A stretch of 43,372 bases of DNA from Symbiodinium natans (GCA_905221605.1 CAJNDS010002106.1:630001-673372), one strand, 5' to 3'; positions 1-10,681 are shown, counted from the first letter of the stretch. Translations and numbers: made by a program. The notes: generated by a model not told the origin, from the sequence alone.

Positions 1-74
1 AAGAATGACGCAACTGACGCCTGGAGGAACTTGAGGGGTGCCATTGGGGCACATAATCCGGACTACAATGTCGG
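1..74 (+). CDS. Possible exon end at the window edge
   Basis: Plus-strand frame 1 reads KNDATDAWRNLRGAIGAHNP then DYNVG and stops at a consensus GTGAGT donor (75-80), with a telomere-type array starting ten bases later. Only the left window edge limits it. It would be a second gene on the opposite strand, or chance. Confidence 0.32.
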
Positions 75-84
75 GTGAGTGTAG

Positions 85-150
85 CCCTAAACCCTAAACC
101 CTAAACCCTAAACCCTAAACCCTAAACCCTAAACCCTAAACCCTAAACCC
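85..150 (-). repeat. Telomere-type array
   Basis: About nine perfect CCCTAAA units. Confidence 0.95.
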
Positions 151-594
151 AGCCTCCAAGGGCGCACCCTTTCCCTGAGGTGGCTGCGAAAGGCTGCCTT
201 CAGTGTTCGCGAAGGTACCGGTTCGTGCGCGGCGCCTCCGGTCGAAAGCAGCTTACCTAGAGACTTGTGGCCTTTTGCACACATTCCTTTGTTTGTGTGT
301 TTGTTTTTAGTTTTTTTTCGGGTGTGGGGGGGGGGGGGGGGGGAGCTACCCTTAAGGGGATTGAGTACATGCCTCGAAAAACATCGTGAGCTTGCTGCTA
401 TTGTGTAGGGTTTAGGGTGTGGGGTTTCAGGGGCTTTTGGGGTTTTCGGGTTTAGGGTTGAGGGCTTTGAGGCCTTGGTTTTGTGCAAGGGAGGAGGAGG
501 GGGAGTTTGGGAGGAGGGGGGAGACTCGCCCCGGGCTTCTTTGGTGGTCCGAGCATCGATATCTAAGACGATTATCAGATACGATTAACTCTCG

Positions 595-619
595 CTCTCT
601 CCCTCTCTCTCTCTCTCTG
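595..619. repeat. CT microsatellite
   Basis: (CT)n, with a similar run at 4931-4955. Confidence 0.85.
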
Positions 620-1147
620 TGAGGTTCCCGCCGAGTGGACGAAATCCCGACCAGAAAAGGCGTACTCAATACGCATCTATGGCCCCAATTCCAATTCATC
701 AAGAAAATTATCTTTGAATCTTTGATGAACATATCTTGTGACAGAAACAGAGGTTTTCTTATGTCAGCCAGAAGAGGAGGATTCATCAAGAATTCTACTT
801 TTCTATATAGCCAAGGTCGGAAGCGAAACGAATACTCAACATCTTCTCCACCTCCAAATCTGGACCATGGACCCCCCATACATCGTTGTTCCATTGTAGT
901 GGTTCTTATATACCCTAAACCCTAAACCCCAAACCCTAAACCCTAAACCTTGCAAGCAGCGGCCTTGGGGAACGTTGGTCTAGGTAGGGCTCAGGCCTTA
1001 AAAAGGAACTGGGTGGCTAGGTTGTCCTAGACTCGGGTACCCCTCAGATAAAAAAGGGCTCCCTGGCAAATGGGGGTTTCCGAAATTAGGGGTACCTTCT
1101 TGGGTCCCTAGTATAGGGGAATCCTACTACTTGGGCACTGTATTACA

Positions 1148-1273
1148 TACAAGGACGGGGCCCCCTTACTATACTAACTGTAGTTAAGGGACCTATAACC
1201 GAGTTTAGGATCCGTATAACCCAAATTAGGGCTCTTATAACACCACTTATAACTAAGGGGGCCCCTCCTTGTA
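1148..1273. mobile_element. TIR element family 2, Stowaway-like, TA target
   Basis: 126 bp between TA dinucleotides, inverted ends CAAGGACGGGGCCCCC / GGGGGCCCCTCCTTG. Shares its interior (CTGTAGTTAAGGGAC, GTTTAGGATC, TTAGGGCTCTTATAAC) with 13078-13200. Confidence 0.72.
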
Positions 1274-1396
1274 GGGGTCCCTTATTTTCGTGAACCCCCA
1301 AATGGTCCGTTTGCAAAAATTGTGTAGTGGGATTCTCAGAAGGGGCTCCAAGTCGGAAGGAGCCACACAACTTGATACCTTAGCTACCAAAACCAA

Positions 1397-1499
1397 CTAA
1401 ACCCTAAACCCTAAAACCCTAAAACCCCTAAACCCCTAAACTCCTAGACCCCTAGACCCCTAAACCCCTAAACTCCTAAACCCTAAACCCCTAAACCCC
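1397..1499 (-). repeat. Telomere-type array, 8-bp variant
   Basis: Mostly CCCCTAAA with CCCCTAGA, mixed with 7-bp units. Confidence 0.9.
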
Positions 1500-1506
1500 A
1501 ACTCAC

Positions 1507-1564
1507 AAGAGACCTCCGCTGAGCCCGACGGCGAAGCCGTCTGTGCTGCCAAAGACGGCGCGGC
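1507..1564 (-). CDS. Exon candidate, function unknown
   Basis: Minus strand, acceptor AATCCCCAG|G and perfect donor TT|GTGAGT; 58 nt reading RAVFGSTDGFAVGLSGGL then L. High third-position GC. The Gly-rich hydrophobic pattern could be membrane-associated. The plus strand also has an open frame, but without splice sites of this quality. Confidence 0.42.
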
Positions 1565-1593
1565 CTGGGGATTCCGAAAGCCCGGGGCAGCTT

Positions 1594-1659
1594 GGTTTAG
1601 GGTTTAGGGTTTAGGGTTTAGGGTTTAGGGTTTAGGGTTTAGGGTTTAGGGTTTAGGGC
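1594..1659 (+). repeat. Telomere-type array
   Basis: Nine perfect TTTAGGG units. Confidence 0.95.
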
Positions 1660-1778
1660 TTCCGTGCTCGAGGGTGTTCTGGGTGTTAGGAACGGCTTTC
1701 TGTAAGGGACCTACAAAGTTCTAACCCTAAACCCTAAACCCAAACTCTACAGCCGCGCTCATGAACTCTGCCCCCCAG

Positions 1779-1860
1779 GCCCTAAACCCTAAACCCTAAA
1801 CCCTAAACCCTCAACCCTAAGCCCTAAGCCCTAAACCCTAAACCCTAAACCCTAAACCCT
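1779..1860 (-). repeat. Telomere-type array
   Basis: About eleven units with CCCTCAA and CCCTAAG variants. Confidence 0.93.
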
Positions 1861-1872
1861 TGGCTGGTACAC

Positions 1873-1920
1873 CAATGCTCGTAGCACATCTTCTGCGCTC
1901 GGCATTGGCATCACTTCACT
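1873..1920 (-). CDS. Duplicated exon candidate, copy A
   Basis: Minus strand, acceptor GCCTCAG|A, 48 nt, donor TTG|GTGTAC, reading SEVMPMPSAEDVLRAL. Both copies keep the frame and both splice sites, which suits mutually exclusive or tandem use; function unknown. Confidence 0.38.
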
Positions 1921-2023
1921 CTGAGGCCCTGTTAAGCTTCGAGCCTTGAGGCCAGTATCTCTTGGGCTTAGGGTTTATAAGGCTTAGGTTGGGATGTTCC
2001 CCCTTATAATAACAGTCCAAAAT

Positions 2024-2093
2024 AAACCCTAAACCCTAAACCCTAAACCCTGAACCCTAAACCCTAAACCCTAAACCCTAAACCCTAAACCCT
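2024..2093 (-). repeat. Telomere-type array between duplicated blocks
   Basis: About nine CCCTAAA units, one CCCTGAA. Confidence 0.93.
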
Positions 2094-2105
2094 TGGCTGG
2101 TACAC

Positions 2106-2153
2106 CAATGCTCGTAGCACAGCTTCTGCGCTCGGCATTGGCATCACTTCACT
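2106..2153 (-). CDS. Duplicated exon candidate, copy B
   Basis: Minus strand, acceptor ACCTCAG|A, 48 nt, donor TTG|GTGTAC, reading SEVMPMPSAEAVLRAL. It is one residue different from copy A at 1873-1920 because the whole 233-bp block is tandemly duplicated. Confidence 0.38.
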
Positions 2154-2220
2154 CTGAGGTCCTGTTAAGCTTCGAGCCTTGAGCCCAGTATCTCTTGGGC
2201 TTAGGGTTTATAAGGCTTAG

Positions 2221-2394
2221 GTTGGGATGTTCCCCCTTATACTAACAGTCCTAAAAAAACCCCAAACCCCAAACCCCAAACCCTAAACCCTAAACCCTAA
2301 ACCTAAACCCTAAACCCTAAACCCTAAACAGGGATTATCGCACCCCCGTAGGAGCCCTATAAGGACTGGTAGTAGAAGGGAGCCCAAGGCTTAG
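2221..2394. mobile_element. TIR element family 3 with internal telomere-type array
   Basis: Left GTTGGGATGTTCCCCCTTAT ending in AACAGTCCT, right AGGACTGGTAGTAGAAGGGA ending in GCCCAAGG. The middle is a CCCTAAA array (2256-2329). Its left half is also present at 1988-2018, again running into an array. Confidence 0.55.
2256..2329 (-). repeat. Telomere-type array inside a TIR element
   Basis: CCCCAAA at the left edge changing to CCCTAAA. Confidence 0.92.
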
Positions 2395-2453
2395 GGTAAG
2401 ACTCAGGACGCTTGCTCATCTTGATACTTGGCTCGTAGTGTTGGCCTTGAGTG

Positions 2454-2535
2454 TTAGGGTTTAGGGCTTAGGGTTTAGGGTTTAGGGTTTAGGGTTTAGG
2501 GTTTAGGGCTTAGAGTTTCGGGTTTAGAGTTTAGG
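2454..2535 (+). repeat. Telomere-type array
   Basis: TTTAGGG with CTTAGGG, TTTCGGG and TTTAGAG edge variants. Confidence 0.9.
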
Positions 2536-2637
2536 GTAAAGGGCGTCAAAGAAGATCTACATAACGCCCCGAAGAGGAGGATGCGAGCGTCTGAGACAGA
2601 GAGGAAGAACGAAGAACAAAAAATGAAAGCTTTCTTT

Positions 2638-2660
2638 CTGCCTTTTGCAGCAAAAGGCAG
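2638..2660. other. Perfect 23-bp hairpin
   Basis: CTGCCTTTTG-CAG-CAAAAGGCAG within a purine-rich spacer. Confidence 0.7.
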
Positions 2661-2839
2661 GACGATAGAAGCCAAGGAATACATAACAAGAAAGAAAGAA
2701 CAAAATACATAAATAACAAAAACAAAGAAAGAAGAGCAAATGGAGGGAGGGGTTTTAGAAAGGGGCAAAGTTTTTGGCCTTGAGGCCACTTGAATCCCTA
2801 AACCCTAAACCCTAAACCACTTGAGTCCCCAGACCTCAC

Positions 2840-2913
2840 CCTTGAATACTTTGCTGCCCCTTGGGTCGCCCACGGACGTTGTTGGGGCCCCGCCAGCCGT
2901 TTGGTTTGGAAAC
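2840..2913 (-). CDS. Exon candidate, function unknown
   Basis: Minus strand, acceptor GCAGCTCAG|G and donor GG|GTGAGG; 74 nt reading VSKPNGWRGPNNVRGRPKGQ then QSIQ. Basic and Gly/Asn-rich. Both splice sites are good; no family recognised. Confidence 0.42.
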
Positions 2914-3941
2914 CTGAGCTGCGGACCCTTTCGACCCTCAACCAGAAGCTTCCTCGACCCCAAAAACCCTTAAACTCCGAATGCTTTTAACCCAAAATCC
3001 TAAAACCCTAAACCCTTAAACCCCCCACTCCTAACCCTAAACCCCTAACAAATCGCTAAACTTGGGCTTGCTTCGAGGAAGAAGAGTCGCAGCCAGACGT
3101 GGTGCCAGGAAGAAACGGGCTTTTCAGGTTCCGGGTTTCGGCGTGTTGGTTCATCGGGCTTTCTCAGATATATTCAACATACCCCTTGGGCAGAAATTAC
3201 GGGGCATGGTGAAATCCTCCCATATATTCTTCGTTTATAGGTCAAGGTGTATGGGGCTTGGGGTATGTTGAATGATTCTTAGAGGCTTCCTCCGGGATCC
3301 CTCAAGAAAGGGGAACAGATTTAGGGCTTAGGATTCATAGGGTTTTGGGTGACCAGACATCCTAGCTTCTTAAAGTCAACTAGGCTATGCCCTCAACCGG
3401 TAGCAGGGGAACCCATGATATAGCCCTATCTCAACCCTGAACATGCATCCATGGTTGAAGTCTGAACAACTCTACCAAACATGGTTTAGGGTGTAGGGTT
3501 TAGGCCCCTTCTGGTCGTATAGAATGTTGCCGAAACTGGGAGTGCTTAAGGTATTCCTACTAGGCTGCCCCCAAACCGGCGATGATGTTGCGGAGCATGT
3601 CTATGAGAGCCTAAACCCTGTAAGCCTCAGTCGGTGAGACCAAGAGCAAGTACACATTTTGGCCCGACCCTGCCGGAACCCAAAACCCTGCACCCTACTT
3701 CGACCCCAAGCACCCTGCACCCCTCTTCGACCCCAAGCAATAACTCTTTGCGAATGGTTTTTCGCGGTACGGATGTGTTAAATATGATGCTAAGCATCCT
3801 AAACCCTAAACGGTAGAAATCCCAAAAAAGACGGGGGACTACAGGAACCCCTATGCCTTCATAGGAACACTCGCAGACATAGGGCTACCCTAAACCCTAA
3901 ACCCTAAACCCTAAACCATTTGGTCCCAATTGTTTCTCCAC

Positions 3942-3996
3942 GTCAAATCCGCAGGTGCGTCGCGTCTCCTTGGCGCTCTTAATATGGCATTTCTCG
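3942..3996 (-). CDS. Exon candidate, function unknown
   Basis: Minus strand, acceptor CCGCTCCTCAG|C, 55 nt reading EKCHIKSAKETRRTCGFD, then GTGGAG as a possible donor. The plus strand is also open here; strand preference rests on the acceptor. Confidence 0.35.
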
Positions 3997-4417
3997 CTGA
4001 GGAGCGGGGCAACTAGGCTCAAGCGGTGGGAATTGGGGAGGTTTAGGGCGTAGGGGTCTAGGGTTTAGGAGTGTAGGGGTTTAGGGTTTCGGGACCCTCG
4101 TGTCTTCACAGTACTGTGAAGTCAGGGTTTTGGGCGATTCCGGATGCACCCGAGTGATCGTATCATGCGCAATGGGCCGAGGTGCTCGATGCAGCTTTAT
4201 GCAAAACCTAAACTTCCTTTTAGCATCGGGTCCCCACATATCATGCTGGAACTGCCCGCCTACTTTTCAATGTCAACTTAACATTCCGTTTTAAGTCTGT
4301 CTTCAAGGGGTCAGGTTACAACTTCAAATTGGTCAGGCGATAACTTTATTGTCGTGTTTGTCCTCTTGTGTTCAAGGGGGTCACGGTTTAATGATGGTAG
4401 GCTTGTCTGTCTCACTT

Positions 4418-4438
4418 CTTGGAGGGGATCCCTCCAAG
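4418..4438. other. Perfect 21-bp hairpin
   Basis: CTTGGAGGG-GAT-CCCTCCAAG; the arms resemble the family 5 end (CTTGGAGG). Confidence 0.65.
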
Positions 4439-4505
4439 ACCGTGCTTCCATGTGAGGAGACTTAGGCACCTTCTTCCCTAGTTCTGAACTCGGAACCAAG
4501 AAGTT

Positions 4506-4629
4506 AACCCTGACCCTAAACCCTAAACCCTAACCCTTCAACCCCAAAGCCTAAACCCTAAACCCCAAAGCCTAAACCCTAAACCCTAAACCCTGAACCC
4601 TGAACCCTAAACCCTAAACCCTAAACCCT
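4506..4629 (-). repeat. Telomere-type array
   Basis: About seventeen units, variants CCCAAAG and CCCTGAA. Confidence 0.92.
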
Positions 4630-4764
4630 CTTTCGGCCGAAGCTCCCAGGAGCTGCCCGTGAATTAATTACCTAGTTCAAAAGCCATCGCTGCTGTGATG
4701 GTGGGTTTTGGAGCACGCTCTGTGCGTGCATGCACGTATCCAAATACCATATATTAATATTTGT

Positions 4765-4850
4765 GTGCACACATAAAGACACACACACACACACACGCCC
4801 CATATACATTCATATATATATATATCTATATATATATATATATATATTTG
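4765..4850. repeat. CA and TA microsatellites
   Basis: An (AC)n run near 4780-4796 followed by (TA)n at about 4816-4848. Confidence 0.9.
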
Positions 4851-5661
4851 TATGTCGATAGATAAACATAGAAATATGTGAATGGATGTAGCTACACATA
4901 TCTAGCAATCTCGCCAAATGGATAGATGGCTCTCTCTCTCTCTCTCTCTCCCTCTCTTCTCATTTATATAGAAATGCATATGTATATACATCTCTGTATG
5001 TATACAGTGGCATGTGATTTTTTACATGTACACAGATCTCAGCAGTGATTAGCTCTTGCTCCATTGAAGTCATAGGCGCTGGTGCATCTGTCCCCACATG
5101 CCACATGCCAATGGCAGGTTGCTGCTGGGCGTGGCATCTGTACGTGGTTCGAGACTTGACCTGGACCCTCCCCACCCCGCCACCAAAAAGAAACCAGAAC
5201 ACAGCCCAAAGCGCAAAGAACCCCCCAAGTATGTACAAAAAACATAGCCCAAAGCCCTTAAAAGCACCGGTCTATTCACACACTTTGGGGGGGGGGGGGG
5301 GGGCTTAGGCACGGGTTTCACGCCTGGCAATACAGGGAAACCTGTTGCAACAGGCCTCAAATCGCCCGGAAGCCCCCAACCCAACGGAGAAGTCAAGAAC
5401 ATCTTCGGGTTGTTGCGTGGTCCCTTCGTGTGGGCCCTTAAGAGAGGGGACCCCGTAGGTACCCCGTATAAAACCTATGGGCCCATACTTCAGAGGGTTT
5501 AGGGTTTAGGGGTTAGGGTGTAAAAGACCATATTAAGGGCCCCTAAACCCTCAGAACGCAAGACATAGTTAAAGTACGTGTGTGATATAGTGGTTCTTCA
5601 TGGAGTAAGGGTCCCTTCCTCCTGAGATCCTTTGAGTAGGTCTGTCTGAGAAACCCTGAAC

Positions 5662-5772
5662 CTACTATTTGTTTAAGAACATACTGAAAAGCACAAAATA
5701 ACAGACTCCTCCTTATAAGGGTAGTATAGGGATTATTGTCTTTACTTTTTTGGGTTCTTAAGCAGGTAGTAG
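5662..5772. mobile_element. TIR element family 7
   Basis: Ends CTACTATTTGTTTAAGAAC / GTTCTTAAGCAGGTAGTAG. Interior CCTTATAAGGGTAGTATAGG and ATTATTGTCTTT shared with 7071-7175. A CCCTAAA array abuts the right end. Confidence 0.6.
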
Positions 5773-5986
5773 CCCTAAACCCTAAACCCTAAACCCTAAA
5801 CCTCTTAAGCAAAAATGCCCCTCTTCAAGCAAATAGGAGGAGCCGCTCCCCTAAACCCTAACCCGCCCTTGGCAGGGGCAGCAAGGATGGCACCGGCAGC
5901 AGTCGCACGACGGGGGCCGTGTGCCCCCGAAGGCCGCGAAAGCGCACGCCAAAAAAGTAAACCCGAGTCCAGGGCTCAGGGGTGTT

Positions 5987-6077
5987 CAGGGTTTAGGGTT
6001 TGGGGTTTGGGGTTTAGGATTTAGGGCTTGGGGTTTGGGGTTTGGGGTTTAGGATTTAGGGCTTGGGGTTTAGGGTT
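5987..6077 (+). repeat. Telomere-type array, TTTGGGG-rich
   Basis: Higher-order repeat of TTTGGGG, TTTAGGA and CTTGGGG in a recurring order. Confidence 0.88.
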
Positions 6078-7070
6078 TTCGGAGTTTCGGAGTGGGCTTT
6101 AGGCTTCAAAGGCTTTAGGGCGGCGCTAGGTTTGGGTTTGTTGGGGTCTCAGGACTTAGAAGGATTAGGGTCTTTCGGTTTGAGCCCAAACCCTTGTTAC
6201 AGTAAAGCGCCACAAGGAACCCTAAACCCTGAAACCTAAACTCACAAGCCCTCAATCTTAAACCCTGAACTTTCAACCCTGAACCCTAAACCGCAAACCC
6301 TGAACACTGAACCCTGAACTTGTATTGTGAGCTTTGATCAGCTCGGGGACTCGTGAACCAAGATCCTTCCAAGGGTTGGTATTTTGGATGTAGGGTTTAG
6401 GGGGATCTAGGGGGGGGGGGGGGGGGGGGTTGCCAAGGCTTGTAGGGTTTACAAGGTTCAGGGTTGATCTGGCTTCCAGGCTGAAAAGCCGTACGCAAAA
6501 GTTGGGGCAATTGTTGGGGCTGTTGGGCGGGCAAGCGCTTGTCCATTGAAATCGCGTCTTGTGACGCAAGAGGAAATGCTGCGCAGGATGGCACCGGAGG
6601 ACAAATCGATGGTTTGTAGTTCAGCGTGACGAAGTGGACCGCAAAGTCGTACGAATGCTCGTCTTCAAAAAACTCCGCTATGCCCTAGCAATACAAGATT
6701 TCAAAGTACATTTCAATGCCCACCCTAACCCTGAACGAAAACACAATTAAATCAAGAGAACACCCATGCACGTGGCGCTTAAGGAGAAGCCTTCTTTTTG
6801 AATTGCCTGGAATATCTGGAAATACTCAAGGCGGAGTCCAAAAATTTTGTTTAACTTAGGGCTCCTGAACCCGTAACCCTAACGCGTTTTGGGGTTTAGG
6901 GTTTAGGGTCGTACAGCGTACGCCCAAATACCTTATGCCTTTGTGCTCTCTGACTTCGTCTCCCACTTTCAATTTCTGCGTGGCTTCAAATAACAAGGGC
7001 TTTTAAGAGGAGCCGTAGGGCCGTATGAGAACAGGGGACTACAAGTTAGAGAACTGACCACACCTGTTTT

Positions 7071-7175
7071 CTGCTATGTGCTGAAGAACCCCCAAGAGCA
7101 TGATGTTTTCCTTATAAGGGCAGTAAAGGGATTATTGTCTTTCACAAATGTTGGGGGTTCTTAAGCAAATAGAAG
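7071..7175. mobile_element. TIR element family 7, second copy
   Basis: Ends CTGCTATGTGCTGAAGAACC / GGTTCTTAAGCAAATAGAAG, interior CCTTATAAGGGCAGTAAAGG. A G-rich array follows the right end. Confidence 0.6.
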
Positions 7176-7340
7176 TTTAGGGCTTAGGGTTTAGGGATGA
7201 TCGAAAGAGGTCAGGGCTGAGGACCTAAACCCTAAACCCTAAACCCTAAACCCTAGATCCCTCGAAGCCATCCTGCTCTCAAGCGGCTTCCTCGCCAAGC
7301 GCCTTCGCCGTGAAGGTTCGACCTTGGCTTGTTGAGGCGA

Positions 7341-7513
7341 AAAGGAGGGACCCTTTTCTCTTTTTTCCCCACGCAGAACCATATATATATATATGTATAT
7401 ATATATACCTAGACATATACATACATATATATATATACATACCTTATATAGTCCCTGTTTCCTTAAGTAGCCCCGAAATAACCCCTAACGTCCCTTATAA
7501 GGGTCCCTCCTTT
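7341..7513. mobile_element. TIR element family 9 with AT microsatellite
   Basis: 173 bp with perfect 15-bp ends AAAGGAGGGACCCTT / AAGGGTCCCTCCTTT; the interior contains an AT-rich tract with runs of alternating A and T (7381-7440). Confidence 0.6.
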
Positions 7514-7886
7514 AGTCCCTTGCCTTCGGAGCTCCCAAGGCCCAGGGTTTGTGTTCAGAAGACCACAAGCACTCAACCCACAAACCTGAAAACCCTAACC
7601 CTAAACCCTAAACATGTCCCGAAACCAAAAACCGGGGTTTAGGGGTTGAGGGGTTTGGGGTCTATAGAGTTTAGGTTAAGGCAAGGTCCGGCCAGGTTTC
7701 TCCAGGTCTGGTTTCCACTGCAGCTTACAGGGAGTTTCTGCGTTCAGGCTCCCTTGATTGGTGTGTTAGGCCTTGGGTTTCGGGGTTCATGGGGCTTTAG
7801 GGTTGAGGGTTGAGTCAATATGTTCATGCGATCCACGAGTTCCGCCCTGTCCGAGAACGTAATCTTGCGACTCGGCCTTGTGCGCG

Positions 7887-7985
7887 TTTAGGGTTTAGGG
7901 TTTAGGGTTTAGGGGTTAGGGTTTAGGGTTTAGGGTTTAGGGGTTAGGGTTTAGGGGTTAGGGTTTAGGGGCTAGGGTTTAGGGG
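7887..7985 (+). repeat. Telomere-type array
   Basis: TTTAGGG with repeated TTAGGGG units. Confidence 0.92.
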
Positions 7986-8203
7986 CCGAATGTCACAGGG
8001 AAAGCTTAGCACTGTGGACAGGCCGACAGAGCGTGACAGGATGGAGCGATCGCTTCCGTCAGTGCCCCCATCATCCCGCCCCCCCCCCCCCCCCGACCGT
8101 GGCCCCCCACCCGTATTCCTCGTCCCCACAAAATTGCTGAGCTAACCCTGATCATGGGGCCTGAAGCGACTGCTGCGAAGTTGCAGGTCTCACATACGAA
8201 TCT

Positions 8204-8291
8204 GCCCCTGAACCCTAAACCCTAAACCCTAGACCCTAAACCCTAGACCCTAAACCCTAAACCCGGAACCCTGAACCCTAAACCCTGAACC
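8204..8291 (-). repeat. Telomere-type array
   Basis: CCCTAAA with CCCTAGA and CCCTGAA. Confidence 0.9.
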
Positions 8292-8752
8292 CAGTCAAGT
8301 TACATATGTCCAGCAAGGAGACGACTCCAATCGGACACCGGCTGTCCTCCCAACAGCATGGAGGGGCAGAAGACATCTGAGCCACATGGGCAGATGGGTA
8401 TAGGGTTTAGGGTTTAGGGCATTCTCTCCACATTGTGGCGCTCTGGCTGGTACGTACCCTGAAACAAAGGCTCCGCATTGCAACAGGAACCCCAAAAAGG
8501 ACCATCCCATTAGCAACAAGATGCCTGCAGCTTCCCCACTCTTGACCCTGCCATGCACCTTTTCGGGTTGCGGTGGATCAGGACTCTATTCTTGGAGCGA
8601 CCCGGTCTCTTCATGCCTTGCTTTGAAAGGCACAGGCGCCCTACCATGTGTGTTTGGCTTGAATGGCCTCTGGTATTGCCCGGGTCTCTATGGGTATTTC
8701 CCAAAGTAGGGGTACCCCGTTTATACCCCAAATAGTAGAATCCCCTCAAGAA

Positions 8753-8783
<31 letters not shown>

Positions 8784-8847
8784 ATTCCTAAACCCTATAA
8801 CCCTAAACCCCCAGGGTCACTGTTGGGGCTTCTTGCAAAGTCTGTCG

Positions 8848-8898
8848 GATTAGGGTTAGGGTTTAGGGTTTAGGGCTTAGGGTTTAGGGTTTCGGGTT
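8848..8898 (+). repeat. Telomere-type array
   Basis: About seven units. A C21-A11 homopolymer pair lies at 8753-8784. Confidence 0.9.
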
Positions 8899-9307
8899 AA
8901 GGATCAAGGGTCTGGGCCCTCAACCCTAAAGAGATTGACCAGGTCGATCCTTCTGCATAACCAGCATGCGGTGCACGCGGGTCGTCGCAAACTTCTCCTG
9001 GCGAAGGAAAGACCCCGAGTCAAGGGTTTAGGGCGCTGTAGTTTGGGTTTTACCGGGATACCGATGAATATCTTTAGGCGGATGCAGAGAAACTCCTCAC
9101 ACAAAGACACTAGGATCATCCTCCGCGTGCTGCTCCCCAATTTCGGGAGGATTTTTGGAGTGTCCGGAAGGTTCACGGATAGTTTGAAAGTAAGGATGTA
9201 TGAATGCGGTAGCTCCAGGTGCTTTCGGTGAGGCCCATGAAATCTCAAGCAGAGCCTGTTTAAAGCAGACAACACACATGGCATGGCCCTAGACCCCCGA
9301 AATACAC

Positions 9308-9360
9308 CTAAGCCTCTGTCTGGCAAACCGCAACCATGAATTCCGCCAGGTGACGATCAC
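9308..9360 (-). CDS. Exon candidate, function unknown
   Basis: Minus-strand acceptor CTGACTCAG|G, 53 nt reading VIVTWRNSWLRFARQRL, donor AG|GTGTAT. Unrecognised. The next candidate is 9502-9548 about 140 bp away, with a short G-rich array between. Confidence 0.38.
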
Positions 9361-9501
9361 CTGAGTCAGCGGTGTCTCTACAGACACGGAGATGATCGGA
9401 GCCTTACCAAGCAAGGCAGCCCAAATGAACCTTAAGCATAAGGTTTAGGGTTTAGGGTTTAGGGTTGCCAGCATGTAACCAAGCCTAAGACCTAAACCTA
9501 C

Positions 9502-9548
9502 CTTCGTCCCAACTAGAGCCGCAACCCCACCTCTAACAACCGGGGGCC
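9502..9548 (-). CDS. Exon candidate, function unknown
   Basis: Minus-strand acceptor GCGCCTCAG|G and strong donor AAG|GTAGGT; 47 nt reading PPVVRGGVAALVGTK. It is short and unrecognised; the splice signals are the main support. Confidence 0.42.
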
Positions 9549-9577
9549 CTGAGGCGCAAGTTCCAGACCCTGACCGC

Positions 9578-9633
9578 CCTAAACCCTAAACCCTAAACCC
9601 TAAACCCTGAACCCTGAACCCTGAACCCTGAAC
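9578..9633 (-). repeat. Telomere-type array
   Basis: Four CCCTAAA then four CCCTGAA. Confidence 0.92.
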
Positions 9634-9751
9634 AAAGCCAATGGAATTCATGCCCCTGGGCCCTAGGCCCACACTTGCTTTGAGTCGCTAACTTTCCCTT
9701 GAGGACCAAACGAGCCCTAGAGTTGGGATCATATAAGGGCATATGGACCTC

Positions 9752-9832
9752 AAACCCGAAACCCTAAACCCGAAACCCTAAGCCCTAAGACCTCAGCCCG
9801 AAACCCCAAGCCCTAAGCGCGAAACCCCAGGG
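9752..9832 (-). repeat. Telomere-type array, CCCGAAA-rich
   Basis: Alternating CCCGAAA and CCCTAAA/G. Confidence 0.85.
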
Positions 9833-10106
9833 TGCAGGGCTGTGCGGTTTCGGGTTTAGGGTTTAGGGCTAAGGGCGGAGGAGTTCTGACTCAGCGTTTG
9901 GGACCCTGCGAAGGTCATGGCTGAAGGAGTTAGCTTCCCTAAACCCTCAACCCGAAACCCTGAACCCGGAACCCTAAACCCTGATGTTCAGGCTCGCTTA
10001 GGACAGACGGCTTAGGGTTTCTGCAGTTCCGTACTTAATGTGGAGTGCCAGTTCAGGGTGAATGGCCTCCCCTCCCCTCCCAGGCCCCAAAGTAATTAGG
10101 CCGAAC

Positions 10107-10233
10107 ACTTGGAGGTTCCTGGGTGCTTCTAACCCCAAGTAGAAGTCTAATTATAACCTACTTAGAAGACTTGAGGGGCTTTAAAAGAAGTGCAGCTATC
10201 ACTGGGATTACAAGCACGCTGGAACCTCCAAGT
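10107..10233. mobile_element. TIR element family 5, copy without array
   Basis: 127 bp with about 30-bp imperfect inverted ends (ACTTGGAGGTTCCTGGGTGC / GCACGCTGGAACCTCCAAGT). No TTTAGGG inside. It serves as the uninterrupted comparison for the two array-bearing copies. Confidence 0.7.
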
Positions 10234-10395
10234 ATATGACCCCACATGTACCGTTTACAATGTCCTTCTTGTACGCTTTGTTGGGAAGGTGGGCGGGAGT
10301 GTATGCAATAGCAGGGGCCAGGAGCATGCTTTACAGCTTGCCAAGCGCAACCCTTGACCTTCACCCAACCAAAGAAGACACGCCCCTTCTTTGTG

Positions 10396-10513
10396 GGTTT
10401 AGGGTTTGGGCTTTAGTGTAGGGTTTAGGGTTTAGGGTTTAGGGTTTAGGGTTTAGGGTTTAGGGTTTAGGGTTTAGGGTTTAGGGTTTAGGGTTTAGGG
10501 TGTAGGGTTTAGG
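10396..10513 (+). repeat. Telomere-type array
   Basis: About seventeen units, mostly perfect. Confidence 0.95.
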
Positions 10514-10607
10514 CACACGAGGGAGCCGAGATGCCCGAGTGTGGCTAAAGGCACGGTCGGGCTTGCGACTGTCCCCTACCTGGGGGAGGTTTCCGAAGGG
10601 CTGGTTT

Positions 10608-10681
10608 GGGGGTTTAGGGTTTAGGGTTTAGGGTTTGGGGTTTAGGGTTTAGGGTTTGGGGTTTAGGGTTTAGGGTTCCGG
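10608..10681 (+). repeat. Telomere-type array
   Basis: A 21-bp higher-order unit of two TTTAGGG and one TTTGGGG. Confidence 0.92.

Larger units (their letters stand above)
1861..2251. repeat. Tandem duplication of a 233-bp block bounded by telomere-type arrays
   Basis: 1861-2018 and 2094-2251 are both 158 bp with four mismatches, each preceded and followed by CCCTAAA arrays. It carries an exon candidate and the left half of a family 3 TIR element. Unequal exchange between arrays is the simplest origin. Confidence 0.85.
4000..9300. other. Region without an assignable gene
   Basis: Arrays, microsatellites (4765-4955), TIR families 7 and 9, G runs of 17-20 bases (5287-5303, 6410-6429) and a C16 run (8079-8094). 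Several open frames on both strands (about 5045-5238, 5330-5500, 6450-6630, 8935-9230) look protein-like but lack decisive splice signals. Confidence 0.6.

Noticed and set aside
7310-7642. 110-codon plus-strand ORF
   Set aside because: Runs over an AT microsatellite and telomere-type repeats inside a TIR element.
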